The notes under the pieces were generated by a model. The model searched no databases and was not told the DNA's origin. It saw nothing but the letters and a program-made list of their open reading frames with translations. DNA of 64,000 nt from Rachycentron canadum (taxonomy: Eukaryota > Chordata > Actinopteri > Carangiformes > Rachycentridae), in contig CM076660.1 of assembly GCA_038496675.1 (NCBI GenBank), positions 18,698,073 through 18,762,072 on the forward strand, in the 5' to 3' direction. A program made the position numbers and the translations under genes. Positions 13,342 to 25,529 of the stretch are shown here, piece by piece; within the stretch, counting starts at the first letter, position 1, and each line of letters starts with the position of its first letter.

Positions 13342-14539
13342 CACTCAGACAGTATAGGTTTGACAGATGTCATGTTTCAGTGAGGACACTTGATGGTCAG
13401 AGGTAAAGGAAGAGTTTACCACAATGTGAACATAGTCTTATGTAGAAGTACATATATTATATATATAGATATGTTATATACAATTTGTGAGCACAAAGCC
13501 TAAAGCTGCACTTTATGTGCAGCATACAACAAAAACAGACTGTTCAGGACACATGAATGGCTCTTTTCAGGCCCCCAGTGGTTTTTTGTCTTGTGCATAA
13601 AGTTGCACTCACATATTATTATCTACTGCAACATGATAAAAAAAGACCTCTGTAGTAAATACTGTTTTTTTTACTCATCATTACTATGTATCATACTATA
13701 CTATGTAGCTGGTTTAGGTGGAGGTCATTTAAAGTAGGTCCCTGCTCCATCACAGGTCTTTTCCTTAGACGGGACTGGATCAACTTTTCTCTCACTATCT
13801 ATATAAAATGCAGCGTTCTTATTTTTCTTATTAGTACATGCAGCTCTCTGTCCTCATTTAAATCCAAACATATCTCTTCACCACTCCAGCCTGACCAGTA
13901 GCTGCTGCTGCTGTTAAATACAAGTAGTGGAGTAGAAAATACCCTTAACTCTCCTTCAATACCTGAGTAAATATGAATTAGTTTCCACAGTTGTTACTGG
14001 TTCAAAATGCACAATTTAGATGCAACTGTCCTAAAAGTGACAACGTATACATGTATGGCCTTTTTTACTGTTTCTACAATGTGTAAGGAAATATTTGCAG
14101 TTCATTAACTCACGGAGACAGAAGAGTATTTAAGAATCACTTGGCCCTAGTTTAAAAAGCACAGAGACTGTTGCTCAGTCAATGTAAAGGTGTCAACTTG
14201 GGCTTCAGGGAAGAAGGATTTTCCCAGTATACCACTTAAGTCTATTTTATAAATTGTCTGACATATTGGCAAAGATTTTATTTTATTATTATCAATTATT
14301 TATTTTTGATATACAATTTTACAACAAATGAGTTTTAAACTGGATTATGACACAGAATCTCTTATCAAAACCTTGATCACAAGATGGAGGCTTGATGAGC
14401 CATCATCGTCGATACTGTACTTCAGTGGAGTACATTTCCAATAAATTTGTGATTAATCAAATTATACGGACCCAGATTATTATGGAGTTTATAAGAGTGA
14501 CACTGGTTAATCATTAGTGTGTAGAGACGCTCATCTAAC

Positions 14540-14680
14540 CCTAATCCTGATTAAGGAATCACCAGTTAATAGATGTTTGATCCAAATTTCATGAATGATG
14601 ATCACCAGAGTTAAGATTCATCCTCTGGGGACCATGACAATCCATCTAATAGTTGAAGAGACAGTAGCGATCGAAGCAGT
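14540..14680 (+). repeat. Dispersed fish repeat, family A, fragment (+)
   Basis: Shares 'tcatcctctggggacc', 'ccaaatttcatgaa' and 'caatccatctaatagttg' with the copy at 18365-18740. Confidence 0.5.
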
Positions 14681-16605
14681 CAAATCGACCAGGAGTCAGA
14701 CTGACACTTCAATCCTGAGGGCCACGCTGCGAGCCTGAGAATGCGCCACCATTATAGGAATATGCATCAAGGACAGACTTAGCCAAGATGCAGACGACCT
14801 CTGAGAATCAATGGGCTTGTTTCCTCATTATCTTCATTCAAGACCTTGATTACAAAGCAATTGGCAATGTGAAGCTGAAACAAATGGCTGTCATCTGAGT
14901 TAAAGGCTAAAATCTTACCATCAGCAAACTGGGCCATAAAGCATGATCAATTATACATGACTTAACATAGTCAGTCCCAAACGTGTCAACATAAAAGTTT
15001 CTCATTCAATATTTAAGTTTCTATGCAGGTAAGTCACCTGAAGAAGAAGAAACACTTGAAATGAAAATATTTCATGAAAAGAGTAATGACATCGGTTGCA
15101 TGATAAACAATCAGCTCCCTCACATCTGATTGGACGACTCCTGGTGGAAGGTGCTGTCACCAGCCAATCGCGGTCTGTTGCTAAGGAGAAAAAACCCCAC
15201 CACCTGCTCTCCTCAGCACACTGCTCAGAGGTCTCCAGTCCACACGCTCACGGAGGCCGCGAGAGCTTCATTTATCATTTATTCAAATTATGTATTGACA
15301 TTTAAGGAGCCTGTGGTTGCACTTGGTCACGGCTTTAAAGTTTGCTGTAGATAGTCATTAGATTTTGGACATTAAATGTCATTAAAGGGACAGTTACAGT
15401 TAAGATGGGCAGTGGGATCACAGCACAGCCCCCGTTACTCTGTAGTAGGAGCATCAGCAGGTCTTATCAATGGACACAGTGAATTCAGACAGATCAGTGG
15501 AGCAGTGGAAAAGATTTATTGTTTAAATATTTCCAATATCTGGTGAATTTTGCAACAGCCCAAAAAAATCAATCGCAATATTATTTTTTGTGCATATTCA
15601 TATTGAATGCATTTTCTCAATGTCCATACATACTGAAAAGGGCTAGAAAATCAGTTCATTCACCTGTTGTGTTATTTTAAGGTCATATGTAAGTAAGATG
15701 AAAACTAGGATCTTAGCACCTTAGCACCTGTGTTACCATTAATAATACTATGTAAGAATGCTACACTATCAACATCTTTGAAGATGAGGTGAATATTTTT
15801 TCATTGGATATTAACTACAGGCCTTTGTCAAAGAACAGTTTGGGAAGTCATAGCAGGAAATGCTCTGGTGTAAAAGGCTGCGCTCCAGGTCCTGCTATTG
15901 TACACACTGACTCACTGTCATAACTTACTGTGACACATTGTCAGTGTTATTAGTAGCACATCTGGCTTTCATGGGATAGCAGTCAAATGATCTGCCTTGA
16001 ACAAGGCTGATTAAATTAAAAAAACAAACACACCATGTAGTTGATTATAGAAAACTAAAGCAGTAATAATTATGTTGTTGACAATATGATGGATTTGTCT
16101 CCACATGCTGATTATAGAGAAAGAGGAGCAGAACTCCCTACAGCGAAATACTGCAGTGAGAGCATGTTCACTATTTTAAAGTGAATGTTTCATATATGTT
16201 AAATAACCTGTGTCTGTGATGACCTGTGATGAAAATCTGCCGCCGCCCTCAGTGCGGAGAAGGATGTAGAGTCCAATCGGCAGCTTGGTCGCTAACAGAG
16301 CTTCATGTGAGACTGCTCCCTGGTTTACGGCCTGGGCAGCCCCTGGATTGATGGAGATTGGCATGAATAATTTAGACCTGCATTATAGTGGAAGGAAATG
16401 GTGACTCATGGAAGAGGAAAAGCTGAAATGCTAAGTGGTTTAGAGACTGCTGCCTCGTCTTAAGGCAGTGTCTGCCTGGCTTCCATGAATGGCAGAGCTT
16501 CCACTGACCTCACTCTGTTCATACATATGCTGCAGATACATATACAATTGAAGGAAACATGACATGCGGCAAATTTAAAGCTATATGTTTTTATTTGTAT
16601 GTATT

Positions 16606-16615
16606 ATATATATAT

Positions 16616-16652
<37 letters not shown>

Positions 16653-17046
16653 TGTCTCTTATACNNNNNNNNNNNNNNNNNNNNNNNNNNNNNNNNNNNN
16701 NNNNNNNNNNNNNNNNNNNNNNNNNNNNNNNNNNNNNNNNNNNNNNNNNNNNNNNNNNNNNNNNNNNNNNNNNNNNNNNNNNNNNNNNNNNNNNNNNNNN
16801 NNNNNNNNNNNNNNNNNNNNNNNNNNNNNNNNNNNNNNNNNNNNNNNNNNNNNNNNNNNNNNNNNNNNNNNNNNNNNNNNNNNNNNNNNNNNNNNNNNNN
16901 NNNNNNNNNNNNNNNNNNNNNNNNNNNNNNNNNNNNNNNNNNNNNNNNNNNNNNNNNNNNNNNNNNNNNNNNNNNNNNNNNNNNNNNNNNNNNNNNNNNN
17001 NNNNNNNNNNNNNNNNNNNNNNNNNNNNNNNNNNNNNNNNNNNNNN

Positions 17047-17084
<38 letters not shown>

Positions 17085-17085
17085 T
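16606..17085. repeat. (TA)n tract interrupted by assembly gap
   Basis: TA dinucleotides run up to about 16653 and resume at 17047, flanking the unknown bases. The gap was probably left because the repeat could not be assembled. Confidence 0.9.
16665..17046. other. Assembly gap (382 N)
   Basis: Run of undetermined bases flanked by TA repeat. No gene can be inferred here, and open frames that cross it are artefacts. Confidence 1.
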
Positions 17086-18364
17086 GTTGTAGAAATGGCT
17101 AAAATAATAATAATAATATAATAATTATAAAAATAAAGCTAATCAGCTGCCTGTTAGTCACTACAGGTCTGGAACTATAGGGGTAAAAAAGCACTGGTCC
17201 ACGTACACTATCTACCCTGTGTAACTATACAACATGCTGGAGGCTCAGTGCATAGCAGAGCGCTCTATAAATAGATTTCCCCTGCAGCTTTGGAGTCAAG
17301 AGTGGAGTTAGTATGTGCATTAGTGGGCTGGCACGCACCATGAATGACTAGAAGTTGACGGGGGGAAGAGAAAGAAGTGATGAAAGCAACCGGCCACTCA
17401 GTACGTCACCAGTTGTGCTGCTGCGTCTTTCATTTCACCCTGCAGTGGCTGATGATTAACTGGAGGGAGATTAACAGAATCACATGTGGAACTGGTTGAA
17501 TATGCAGCTGTAGAGTGTATTGATTGAGTCCTTGGCTCATATGGTTTGTTGATGTCATTTTCAAATGCTGCCCCCTGGCTTAGTTCCTCTTTTTACATGT
17601 TTCTCTATAGCCTACATGTCATCCATACTGTTTGAACATGTGCAGGATGTTGATCTTGAGTGTTTCCCACTTGATGAAATGAAATAACAATGTTCAGAGA
17701 CATTACTTAAGAATTTCCTCTAATTATATGGACACACTAATCCAGATGTGTTTCTCAGCTGTCTGATAAAGTCATGTGAATATATAATGAAAAGAGATGT
17801 AAGATTTATGTAACTCTGGTTAGAAGACATCATGGCAGTGATAAACACCAGTTCCTATAAGTTTCTCTCTGGGAAACTACAAAACTGCACATATCGTACA
17901 TTCATAACTGCACACACTCACACTATTTTCATAAAGCTACAAACACACATTTTTAAGTTGTTTACACACTTAAAATAGACTAAAATCAAAATCTATCCTG
18001 TTTATGGTGACTTGAAGTCTTTGCAGCAGATGTATTATAATACAGAATGTACAGTAAACCTCTCAGTAGTTGTCAAATTTCTCCTTGTTAAATTGAATAC
18101 ATATATTTTCTATAGTGCTTATTAGGCTACTAGTATAAAATGGTGGTTCTAGTAAGATAAAATATAAATTTCAGTGTGATATGCATAAAGATTTAGTTGA
18201 ATAAAAGAATTAAAAAACTTTAGTAATAATCTGTCTGTCTAATAATAGTCTGTCATGCTCGCTCTTGGCTCTTGGTCTCATTTAATTATAAAATTCATTA
18301 CCATTTGGCTTTAAGACTTTAATTTTAACATACCACCCTGGACTCCGGTAACTGATGATACATG

Positions 18365-18740
18365 AGACTAAATGATAACAAATCAACCTGATCGCAGCCA
18401 GAGCCAAGCAGCTCTGTGAGGCCATACTGATGATGTTCTGAGCTAAATGCTAACAGCAACATACTAACATGCTCACAATGGCAAGTCAAGACAATTACAG
18501 TTTATCCTGGGGGAGCATGAGTGTGTAGATCAAACCAGTCAGATTGCTGTTGGGACATTTCAGTCAAAACCACACATGCCAACCTCATGGTGGCACTAGG
18601 AAAAATCAGGGGATCAACAAGGGCAGCAGACTTCATCCTCTGGGGACTTTGAGTTTTATTGTAATCCCTCCAATAGTTGTTGAGATATTCCAGACTAAAT
18701 ATCTGAAGTTGCCACCTCTAGAGCCATGACTGGCTAAAAG
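18365..18740 (+). repeat. Dispersed fish repeat, family A, copy (+)
   Basis: Begins near 'agctctgtgaggc', then 'gagctaaatgctaac', 'catgctcacaatgg', 'cctcatggtggcactag', 'tcatcctctggggac' and 'ccaatagttgttgagatatt', ending 'agagccatgactggctaaaa'. This order matches a repeat I recognise from many teleost genomes. Confidence 0.65.
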
Positions 18741-19758
18741 TTGTCATATTTTAGTATCACAAATAAAATATCAGTATCAGTAATAAAATAACTATTGGTT
18801 GTTATTGCCCACTCACTTGGCTTCAGCTGACTTCATAATATTCTCACTCTCCACTAGTATCCATGGTGCAATTGTTTTAAATGACCTTGCTCAGTCAAGA
18901 GTAAAGAGCGGGTCTCCATCAATTATGTATCTATCTGTGCATGAATAATTCACCAGAGACATGCTGTATAATGGAATTATGCAATTTTGGGACTTATAAC
19001 ACATTTCAGTGCAGATGCACAGTAAAAAGAGCCACATTTCCTCAGTGCATATGACACCTCGTCTTATATATTTTAACTGCCTTATCAGTTTTTCTCCGCT
19101 TCATAAAATACAAACCTGCCCCAGATCATCCACTGATCAGGAGTTAATCAGGAATATCTTACACTATACATATATACTAACTAACCTGAGTCCTCTCACT
19201 TAATTAAAAGACAATTTTTAAAAAAAAATGCATTTTATATAATATTACAGTATTGATGTTCCATAATTGTAATGTGATCTTATGATCTAACTCCTTCTCA
19301 GTGTTAATCCCATACTGTTTGGCCTCAGGGGGGCACTGTAATGAAATGACTCAATGTTTAAGATGTGCATGAAACCCTGTTGTTACAGTATGAGATTTCT
19401 ACTACTTGTTCATGTGGTCCCTGTGTAGGGATCAGTCGGCCTGACAGTGGCGTTGTTGCAACAGCAATGAAGCATTGTGTTGGGCATGGGCTGCACTCAC
19501 ACACTCCCTTATGTTTTACTTGCTCTCTTTTGCATGGATGACCGTCAGATGTATAATTTAGCAAGAAGTACTGTATCATTAAGAAGCTTAGCATTTGTTT
19601 CATTATTCTCTTCCTGTTTCCAGACTCATCACAATTACAGCAGCTTCAGGATGCTACTTCCAAAAAGAAGAAGGCCACCAGTGTCATTTAACCACAATGC
19701 AAGCAAACACTAGAATCTGTGACTAAGAAATATAAGAGACTCAATGTGTTGTTTGTTC

Positions 19759-19764
19759 TTTATT
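19759..19764 (-). terminator. Candidate poly(A) signal for hspb1
   Basis: AATAAA on the minus strand (TTTATT on plus) about 600 bases past the hspb1 stop codon. Confidence 0.4.
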
Positions 19765-20364
19765 CTCTGTAGATGCAGATGAAATCAGTCTATTTCCAGT
19801 CCAGGGAGACCAGAGTGTGAACACTAACAGGCGCTGTTCTGCACAAACAGTGGCAGTGCAAACGCTCTCCTGGGATCTTGGTTCCTTAATTTATAAGAGC
19901 ACTTATTACAGTCCACTTTGCTGTTGTCTTTAGTGTGTCTGCAGGGGCAACATGAAGGGGATTTGCTCAACAGAACTGAGAAAGGTGTGTGTGTGTAGGT
20001 AAGTGAGGGAAAGAAAGAAAGAAAAGTGTGAGTGGGGCTAAGCTGAGATTTCCTACATTCAGATGAAGAGTGTAATTACAGCAGAAAGAGAAGGCATATG
20101 GCACTGGTGCAGATGTGTTTACACAGCACGCTCAGCTGAGGTTGGCTCATTATCAGAGACAGAGGAGAGACAGAAGAGCGAGGGCAATCCCTTGTTCTTC
20201 TGTCTCTGGTGTGTGAACAAGCCTGCTTTAGTGAGAGCAATAAGCTGTTTCCTCACCTCACCACCTCACAAGCACTTTGCAGAAATAAAGGGATAATTTG
20301 AATTCACGTGTGCATATGTGTTTGTGTGTGTGTGGGGGGGGGGGACGCTGTGCTGCTTTTCCTC
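19759..20364 (-). other. hspb1: hspb1 3'UTR (probable)
   Basis: Non-coding stretch after the TAG stop on the minus strand. The first convincing AATAAA on that strand is at 19764-19759, giving a 3'UTR of about 0.6 kb. A G-run near 20333-20344 and GT repeats lie close to the stop. Confidence 0.5.
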
Positions 20365-20521
20365 CTACTTCTTCACCACACCACCTGTGCTGCCCATGTT
20401 GACAGGTATTGTGGTCTCTGAGGACTCGATGGCTGGTCTGATCAAAGGTGCCTCGATGGTGAGCAACCCCTCAGGAGACAGGGAGGAGGTCACCTTCTCA
20501 ACATTAGCTGTAGAGGGGAGG
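20365..20521 (-). CDS. hspb1: hspb1 exon 3
   Basis: Acceptor 'cccatccag' precedes the exon. It encodes LPSTANVEKVTSSLSPEG, the end of the alpha-crystallin domain, and a C-terminal extension ending GGVVKK before TAG. Confidence 0.93.
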
Positions 20522-23319
20522 CTGGATGGGAACAACACAACACACGGTTACACACTAGTGAAGTGAATGAAACCACTTCATTACTTCATCATTCCGGCCA
20601 TCATGAAAAAACATTACAGCCACTATTTAAACAAAGACTGACTGAACTATCGGTGCCTCAAATGCAGTTGATGGGGTAAAATCAGATCCAAGGCCAGTTC
20701 AGTTTGTCACCCTTCATTGTGTGCTGTGGCCCCTGGATGGCAGCAGAGCCCTGTGAAGCTGAACACTCCGACAGAGGCGGGATGAAGGAGGTGGAGGCTG
20801 TTGCTGCTGCTGCTGTTTTTCAGAGCATGAAATTCAACTATCAGCAGCAGCCAGCCCTTTACAGGCTGGACCAACCCAAAGCTAAAGACACTCATAGCAG
20901 CAAAGCCAAGATAAGAGAATCAGAGGAATCTGAATCTAGCCAGAGAAAAGCCACCATCAAACGGCCACAGCAAACCCATTTTAAATAAGAAATCTGTTTA
21001 CAAGTGATTTGTTGACTGGTTGCATGGCCTTTCCTTTCACTAACATAATCAGGAACAAAACTAATTTGGGTGGGTTCTACAAGCCATTATCTGCTGATAA
21101 TTAATGAGGTTTAAAACACTGAGCCACTTACGTGTATTTCCTGGTGAAGCTTCTGGACACAAAACCGTGCTCATCCTTCCTCTCCTCATGCTTGCCTAAG
21201 GACACAGACAAACATTCTGTCACCTAAATGTGGCCTGAACCGACCGATGTGCTCTGACTTTAAGGACTTGTAGATAAAGTGTTTTATTATGATGCACCTT
21301 GTATTTATGAGTAAAATGCACACTTTGATAAAAAGAAATTAAAAGTGACAAGGGAGGGAGGAAGCTGCTTGAGGAGCACAGCAGCTGCAGAGGAAATGAT
21401 TGCATGGTGTGGAACAGATCCTAGTACCTGTTTCAGACCAAACAAGTGTCAACTTTGTCATACATAATTGTACACCACTCACGCTGAAATGAGGTCGATG
21501 TGTGAAATACTATACATGATAACTGCCATTTTGCTGTCATGAGTCATTTAAATAAAGTTTGACTGCAGTTTTTAACTATCAGAGTCAAATACATTCAGTA
21601 TTTTGAAGACTCAAAATTTAGATGATGCTCAGTTGGTCTTTTGTCAGAGCAGTAAAAGCACAGGACCAACTGAAATCATTTATTGTGGCTCAATTCAAGT
21701 ATATAACAAAACGCTACTGTATTCTAGTGCCAAGAAAGAGTCCAAATAATATCAAACATGAAGCGTGGAGCTGGTTTAGCTTGGCATAAAGACAGGAGAC
21801 AGGGGGGAGAAGCTTTGTGGAGCCCTTTGTGGTAGTATTTTTATCTTGCACAGCCCCCCTCCCTCTCCCCCTTGTGGCCATACTATTCCTCACCAGTCTT
21901 AATCATGTCCCAACAGTCTCTCGGGCACTCAGATGGCTGGCAGTGATTCGGGCTCTACGGTAATATGTTTGTTATGACAACGGGCTGATAAAGGATGTTT
22001 TCCTCTGAGAGCTGTCCTCCTTTCAACAAGGCAACACTGCCAGTGTCCGGCTCAGCCAAGCGGGCACTTCTTCAACATGAAGGGTCATTAGGTCTGAGTG
22101 TGCATGACAACAACTGAGAGGAGTTGTAACTCTGATGTGTATACAAAAAGCTTAAATGAAGCCTGTGATTAAACATATCGTCCTCGTACACTGGTGACAT
22201 ACGAGAAATATGAGGTGGGAAATTCCAACTGGGCTGGATCCCATGCTTTGTTTATCTTTGTTGCCCCTGTCTGTCCAATGGCCAATCTCACTAGTGAGAG
22301 ATTGGCCATAGTCAGGCTCTGGACCCTGTGTCTGGACGAGATCCAGCAGTCCTTTTAAAGTAGCATGCACACTGTGTGAGTCACAACTAAATCCCCTACT
22401 CCAGGAGTGTGATTCTTTGTGGAGTGGAGAGAGAGGCTGAGACTGACAGAGGGAAGGGAGCTCAAGGCTTCAGAGAGCTGAGCTCAGGTTTGCACACTCT
22501 GCTTTGGTCCTTCACAAGTCTGGACGAGCAATGAAAGCTGAGCTGCTCTAGAAGTCGACTCCCACACATTCAATTGTGTGTTGTTTTGCATCTAGCAGGC
22601 GTGCTTCCAAAAAAACCCCACCTTCCAGTGTACTGGAGCTCAGTATTGTCTCAGGATATTATGTAACTCTGCAGCAATGCATTTGCTTTGTATTTGATGT
22701 ACTTCTTTTTTATGTTGTTCTGTTGTGTAGCAGTTTCTCTAAATCTCAGCACAGTTAATCAGGCCAGACATTCTGTTATGTACCTGCCAGTGCATCTGCC
22801 CTGTACATAGTGTTATTACACTGCTGCTAGGTTGAGGGGAAATTGCTTTCAACACTTCAGGTTTTTAATCTATAAGACTGTGCAGGTGACAGTACAACAC
22901 AAACCAGTGAGAGAGAAATAAAGCTCACCAGTGATTTCCACCACACCGTCCTTGGTTTTCACCACCAGCTCCTCAGGTGAGAAGTGGTTGACATCCAGGG
23001 ACACTTTCCAGTTGTCTTGGGTCTGCTTGATCTCTGACATGCCACTGCTCATCTGGCGGGAAAGGGCACGAGCCTGCTGGGCCATCACAGCACCAGGGTA
23101 CATCACAGGGGTGTGAGGCATCATGGCGCTCATGTCCGGGGCCAGGATGGAGGGCCGGAGGTACCCTGGCCAGTGGGTGCTGGGGAATGTGGCAAAGTCC
23201 TCTGGCAGGGCCGGCATACCGAAGGACTGGTCGAAGATGCGGCTGCTCTGGTGCCAGTCACGGAATGGGTCCCAGCTTGGGGTGCGGAGCAGGGTGAAAG
23301 GAATACGCCTCTCAGCCAT
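20365..23319 (-). CDS. hspb1: Heat shock protein beta-1 (Hsp27), whole gene
   Basis: Small heat-shock chaperone that holds unfolding proteins as large oligomers and protects actin; cytosolic and stress-induced. Coding exons are 22929-23319, 21132-21195 and 20365-20521 (391, 64 and 157 nt), 612 nt in total, encoding 203 aa plus TAG. The start codon at 23319 begins MAERRIPFTLLRTPSWDPF, the typical Hsp27 N-terminus with its WDPF motif. The alpha-crystallin domain runs from about residue 103 (NWKVSLDVNHFSPEEL) through VVKTKDGVVEITGKHEERKD to SLSPEGLLTIEAP. The IxI-like tail motif is TTIPVNM. MAPKAP-kinase-type serines are conserved: Ser15 (LRTPS), Ser87 (RALS) and Ser91 (RQMS). The cysteine that forms the dimer disulphide in mammalian Hsp27 is Ser146 here (VSRSFTRKY), and no other cysteine is present. 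All splice phases agree. The position next to ywhag matches vertebrate synteny. Confidence 0.96.
21132..21195 (-). CDS. hspb1: hspb1 exon 2
   Basis: A 64-nt exon with acceptor 'cttag' and donor 'gtaagt'. It encodes KHEERKDEHGFVSRSFTRKY, the middle of the alpha-crystallin domain. Confidence 0.94.
21765..21810 (+). repeat. Dispersed fish repeat, family B, fragment
   Basis: 'gctggtttagcttggcataaagac' is a recurrent fish repeat core; a related copy lies at 36425-36520. Located in hspb1 intron 1. Confidence 0.4.
22929..23319 (-). CDS. hspb1: hspb1 exon 1
   Basis: Starts at ATG 23319 and ends at donor 'gtgagc' after VVKTKDGVVEIT. An upstream in-frame ATG at 23412 was not chosen because the family start is MAERR and the region between is 5'UTR-like, downstream of a TATA box. 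Confidence 0.95.
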
Positions 23320-23440
23320 GGCTGCTGTGTTTAGGCGGCAGAGGAGTGTTGTTGTAGGAGCTGCTGGATGCAGGAGCAGAGCCCTTTGGCCTTTCTGAAA
23401 ATGTTTTCCCAATGTGATGTCTGCCTCTCAGCTGAGAGCT

Positions 23441-23446
23441 TTTATA
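23441..23446 (-). promoter_or_regulatory. hspb1: hspb1 TATA box
   Basis: TATAAA on the minus strand about 125 bases upstream of the start codon, in a GC-richer proximal region. This is the position expected for a stress-inducible TATA promoter with a short 5'UTR. Confidence 0.7.
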
Positions 23447-23526
23447 CACACTGACACCACCCCTGTCAACAGGGTCCTCCCCTCTGACTCAAGCCCCCTC
23501 CCCAGCTCACACCCCCACATGCTTAT

Positions 23527-23541
23527 GGAAAGTACTAGAAT
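23527..23541. promoter_or_regulatory. hspb1: Heat-shock-element-like site
   Basis: Pattern nGAAn-nTaCn-nGAAn: two perfect GAA units at the right 10-base spacing and a central TTC unit with one mismatch (TAC). It lies about 85 bases upstream of the TATA box, where HSF1 sites of hsp genes are usually found. Functional assignment is inference. Confidence 0.45.
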
Positions 23542-23779
23542 ATCTATTTGTGGAAGACATAGCAGTCGAATGGAATCCAACAGGAAGGCCATCCCTGCGA
23601 ACAGCTGTCCAGTGCACTGTTAAACCTGCCTCCCTTATGGTGTGTGAACCCCCCCCGCCCCACGTCCTCCTCCTCCTCTCTAGACGTCCCAAAGAGCTAG
23701 AAGAATCTAGGAGACTGTTGGGAAGTCAGCTTGGCCTGCTGAGCTCATACCAACTCAGCCAACTCATATAGGCTATGAT

Positions 23780-25130
23780 GTGATATACAGCTTCAGGCTA
23801 TGATCAGCCTCATATTAAATACACAGTTGAATACTAGTTTGTAACAGGGATGTAAATGAATACTGGACACACACACGCACAGGAACACCATTAAAGGTTT
23901 AAGATCCACGACACTACTTTGTACATTCTCACTCAGGAGGCTGCAGTACGACAAACGAGGAGACACACAACTTGGTATATGTATCCCACAATATTCCGCA
24001 ACTGGATGTTATCTGATCAGAGTCAGTGTTGTTTATAGCGAGCCTCGTGTTATTAATGTCACAAACTGGGAATTAATAAGCTGTGGTTTCTCAAAGCTGC
24101 CGACAGCCTGACAGGCTTTTAATGCCGCTGTATTTCATGGATGTGTTCCCACCAGTTTCACACTGGCACTCTCCCGAGATACTGTTTTTTTTTTCAAAGC
24201 TCCTATGGCAAGCAACTTTAAAACACACCCCTATCTATAATTAGCTTTTAGATATTCATAATAGTGTTTCTCTCGGTCAGAATGGTAATTAAAGATGTCC
24301 ACAATGACATTCTTAGCAGTGAAATTGTATTTTAAGATGTCCAAAACTTTGACTCTGCCAATCAAAATTAAAAATAAGATCAAAAACCCTTTAAATGTGT
24401 AAGTGGTCATTTTAACATTTAATAGCTAGACCAGATATGCATCGCAGATGTCTGCCATTCGATTCTTCCCAATCAAAATGAACACTTCAGATATTCTCAG
24501 TCACATTCCTCCTGGGACAAATGACATTCTTATTCTTGTGTGTTGGGCTTTCAGTTTCAGATATATTCACAATTACATTTTTGATATCCACTCTGGGTAT
24601 CTGCAGTGCAGTTCTTAAAACTTCCATTTCATATATCTACAATCCAATTGTTGCTGGCCTTAATTTTAATTTCAGATCAATTTCAGATATCCATAATGGA
24701 ATTTTACATATCCAAATATTATGTGTGCTTATCCTCCTTCTCAGCCACAGTTTTCCTTCAAGCAATATCGTCTAGCATTTCCATCCTGGCACACGAGGCA
24801 GTCACAGGCCAGACTGTGCTCGTCTGCGGTTCCCTGATGGTGGAACAACCTGCCAAATGCTATTAGAGCTGAGGCTTCAAGGATCTCTTGAAGACTCACA
24901 CTGAGAAGTTTTATATCTGGTGTTTGTAGGATGTGAGAAAGTAAACACAATAGGGGACGCTAAGAAGAACCACCTGCCTGTGCAGTGTTGTTAGAACTTG
25001 TTATAATGACAATATTCAAAGCAGCCGGTTTGACAGCTCAGTCCTGAATGTAGTTACAAACATTAGTGTATCATGAATTTCAATTTTCACACATGAATTT
25101 TATAACTGGTGTTTCTTACTTATATCCGGG
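23780..25130. other. Intergenic, upstream of hspb1
   Basis: No coding exon recognised. The main content is the degenerate 'agatatcc' repeat field at 24240-24725. Confidence 0.6.
24240..24725. repeat. Degenerate tandem repeat field ('agatatcCAcaatGacatt')
   Basis: The word agat(a/g)t(c/t)c recurs at about 24250, 24293, 24335, 24489 and 24685, with variants at 24433, 24446 and 24559. It is often followed by '(a)caatgacatt'. The first three copies are 42-43 bases apart. Spacing then drifts, consistent with a decayed tandem array. Confidence 0.55.
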
Positions 25131-25235
25131 AGACCAATCCTCTGCCTGCTCCTGCTGCTGCTCCTCAGCAGCTGATGGTCAGGTACCCACAGGTACCAGG
25201 GCCAGAAGCCTCCTAATGGGTATCAGAGCAACCTG

Positions 25236-25341
25236 ATGGAGGTCTCCTCCCGGTTTCTCAGGGCTCTGAAGAGTCTGCTCTGTCAACCTCAGGCCTCAGC
25301 TACTCCACAAAAAGGAGCAGGAAGAGAACAACACAGACCAG
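25236..25341 (+). other. Open stretch with a consensus splice donor, unassigned
   Basis: ATG at 25236 opens 35 codons and ends at a strong donor ('ccaggtaagt'). A good acceptor ('ctttacaaacag') lies 65 bases on, but every use of it hits a stop within 12 codons. It could be a non-coding transcript or a relic. No protein similarity seen. Confidence 0.2.
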
Positions 25342-25529
25342 GTAAGTAGTATGAGGCTGAGGGAGAATTAAGAGGAAACCCCTGATTCTGTTTCTTTACA
25401 AACAGCAGCAGGGAAGAGGAAAACAGACAGAGGAAGATGACGGCGGCGTCCACCCCGATACCAGGCTAGTAAGCAAACTGCAGTAGGTCCATGTACGGGC
25501 TCACCGTGGGGCACAGATGGACCAGGACC

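Larger units (their letters stand above)
12990..19758. other. Intergenic region between convergent ywhag and hspb1
   Basis: No exon could be recognised on either strand. The stretch holds a CA run (13317-13341), two copies of family A repeat (about 14540-14680 and 18365-18740), and the assembly gap with its TA flanks. Short open frames, such as those near 15100-15350, lack protein similarity and splice context. Confidence 0.7.

Noticed and set aside
16559..17121. Open frames of 160-178 codons across the assembly gap
   Set aside because: They consist almost wholly of unknown bases and TA-repeat translation (Tyr-Ile), so they are artefacts.
20704..20988. 94-codon plus-strand frame inside hspb1 intron 2
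   Set aside because: No similarity, antisense to hspb1, and no splice or promoter context.
23123..23398. Plus-strand frames antisense to hspb1 exon 1
   Set aside because: They are shadows of the GC-rich hspb1 coding strand.
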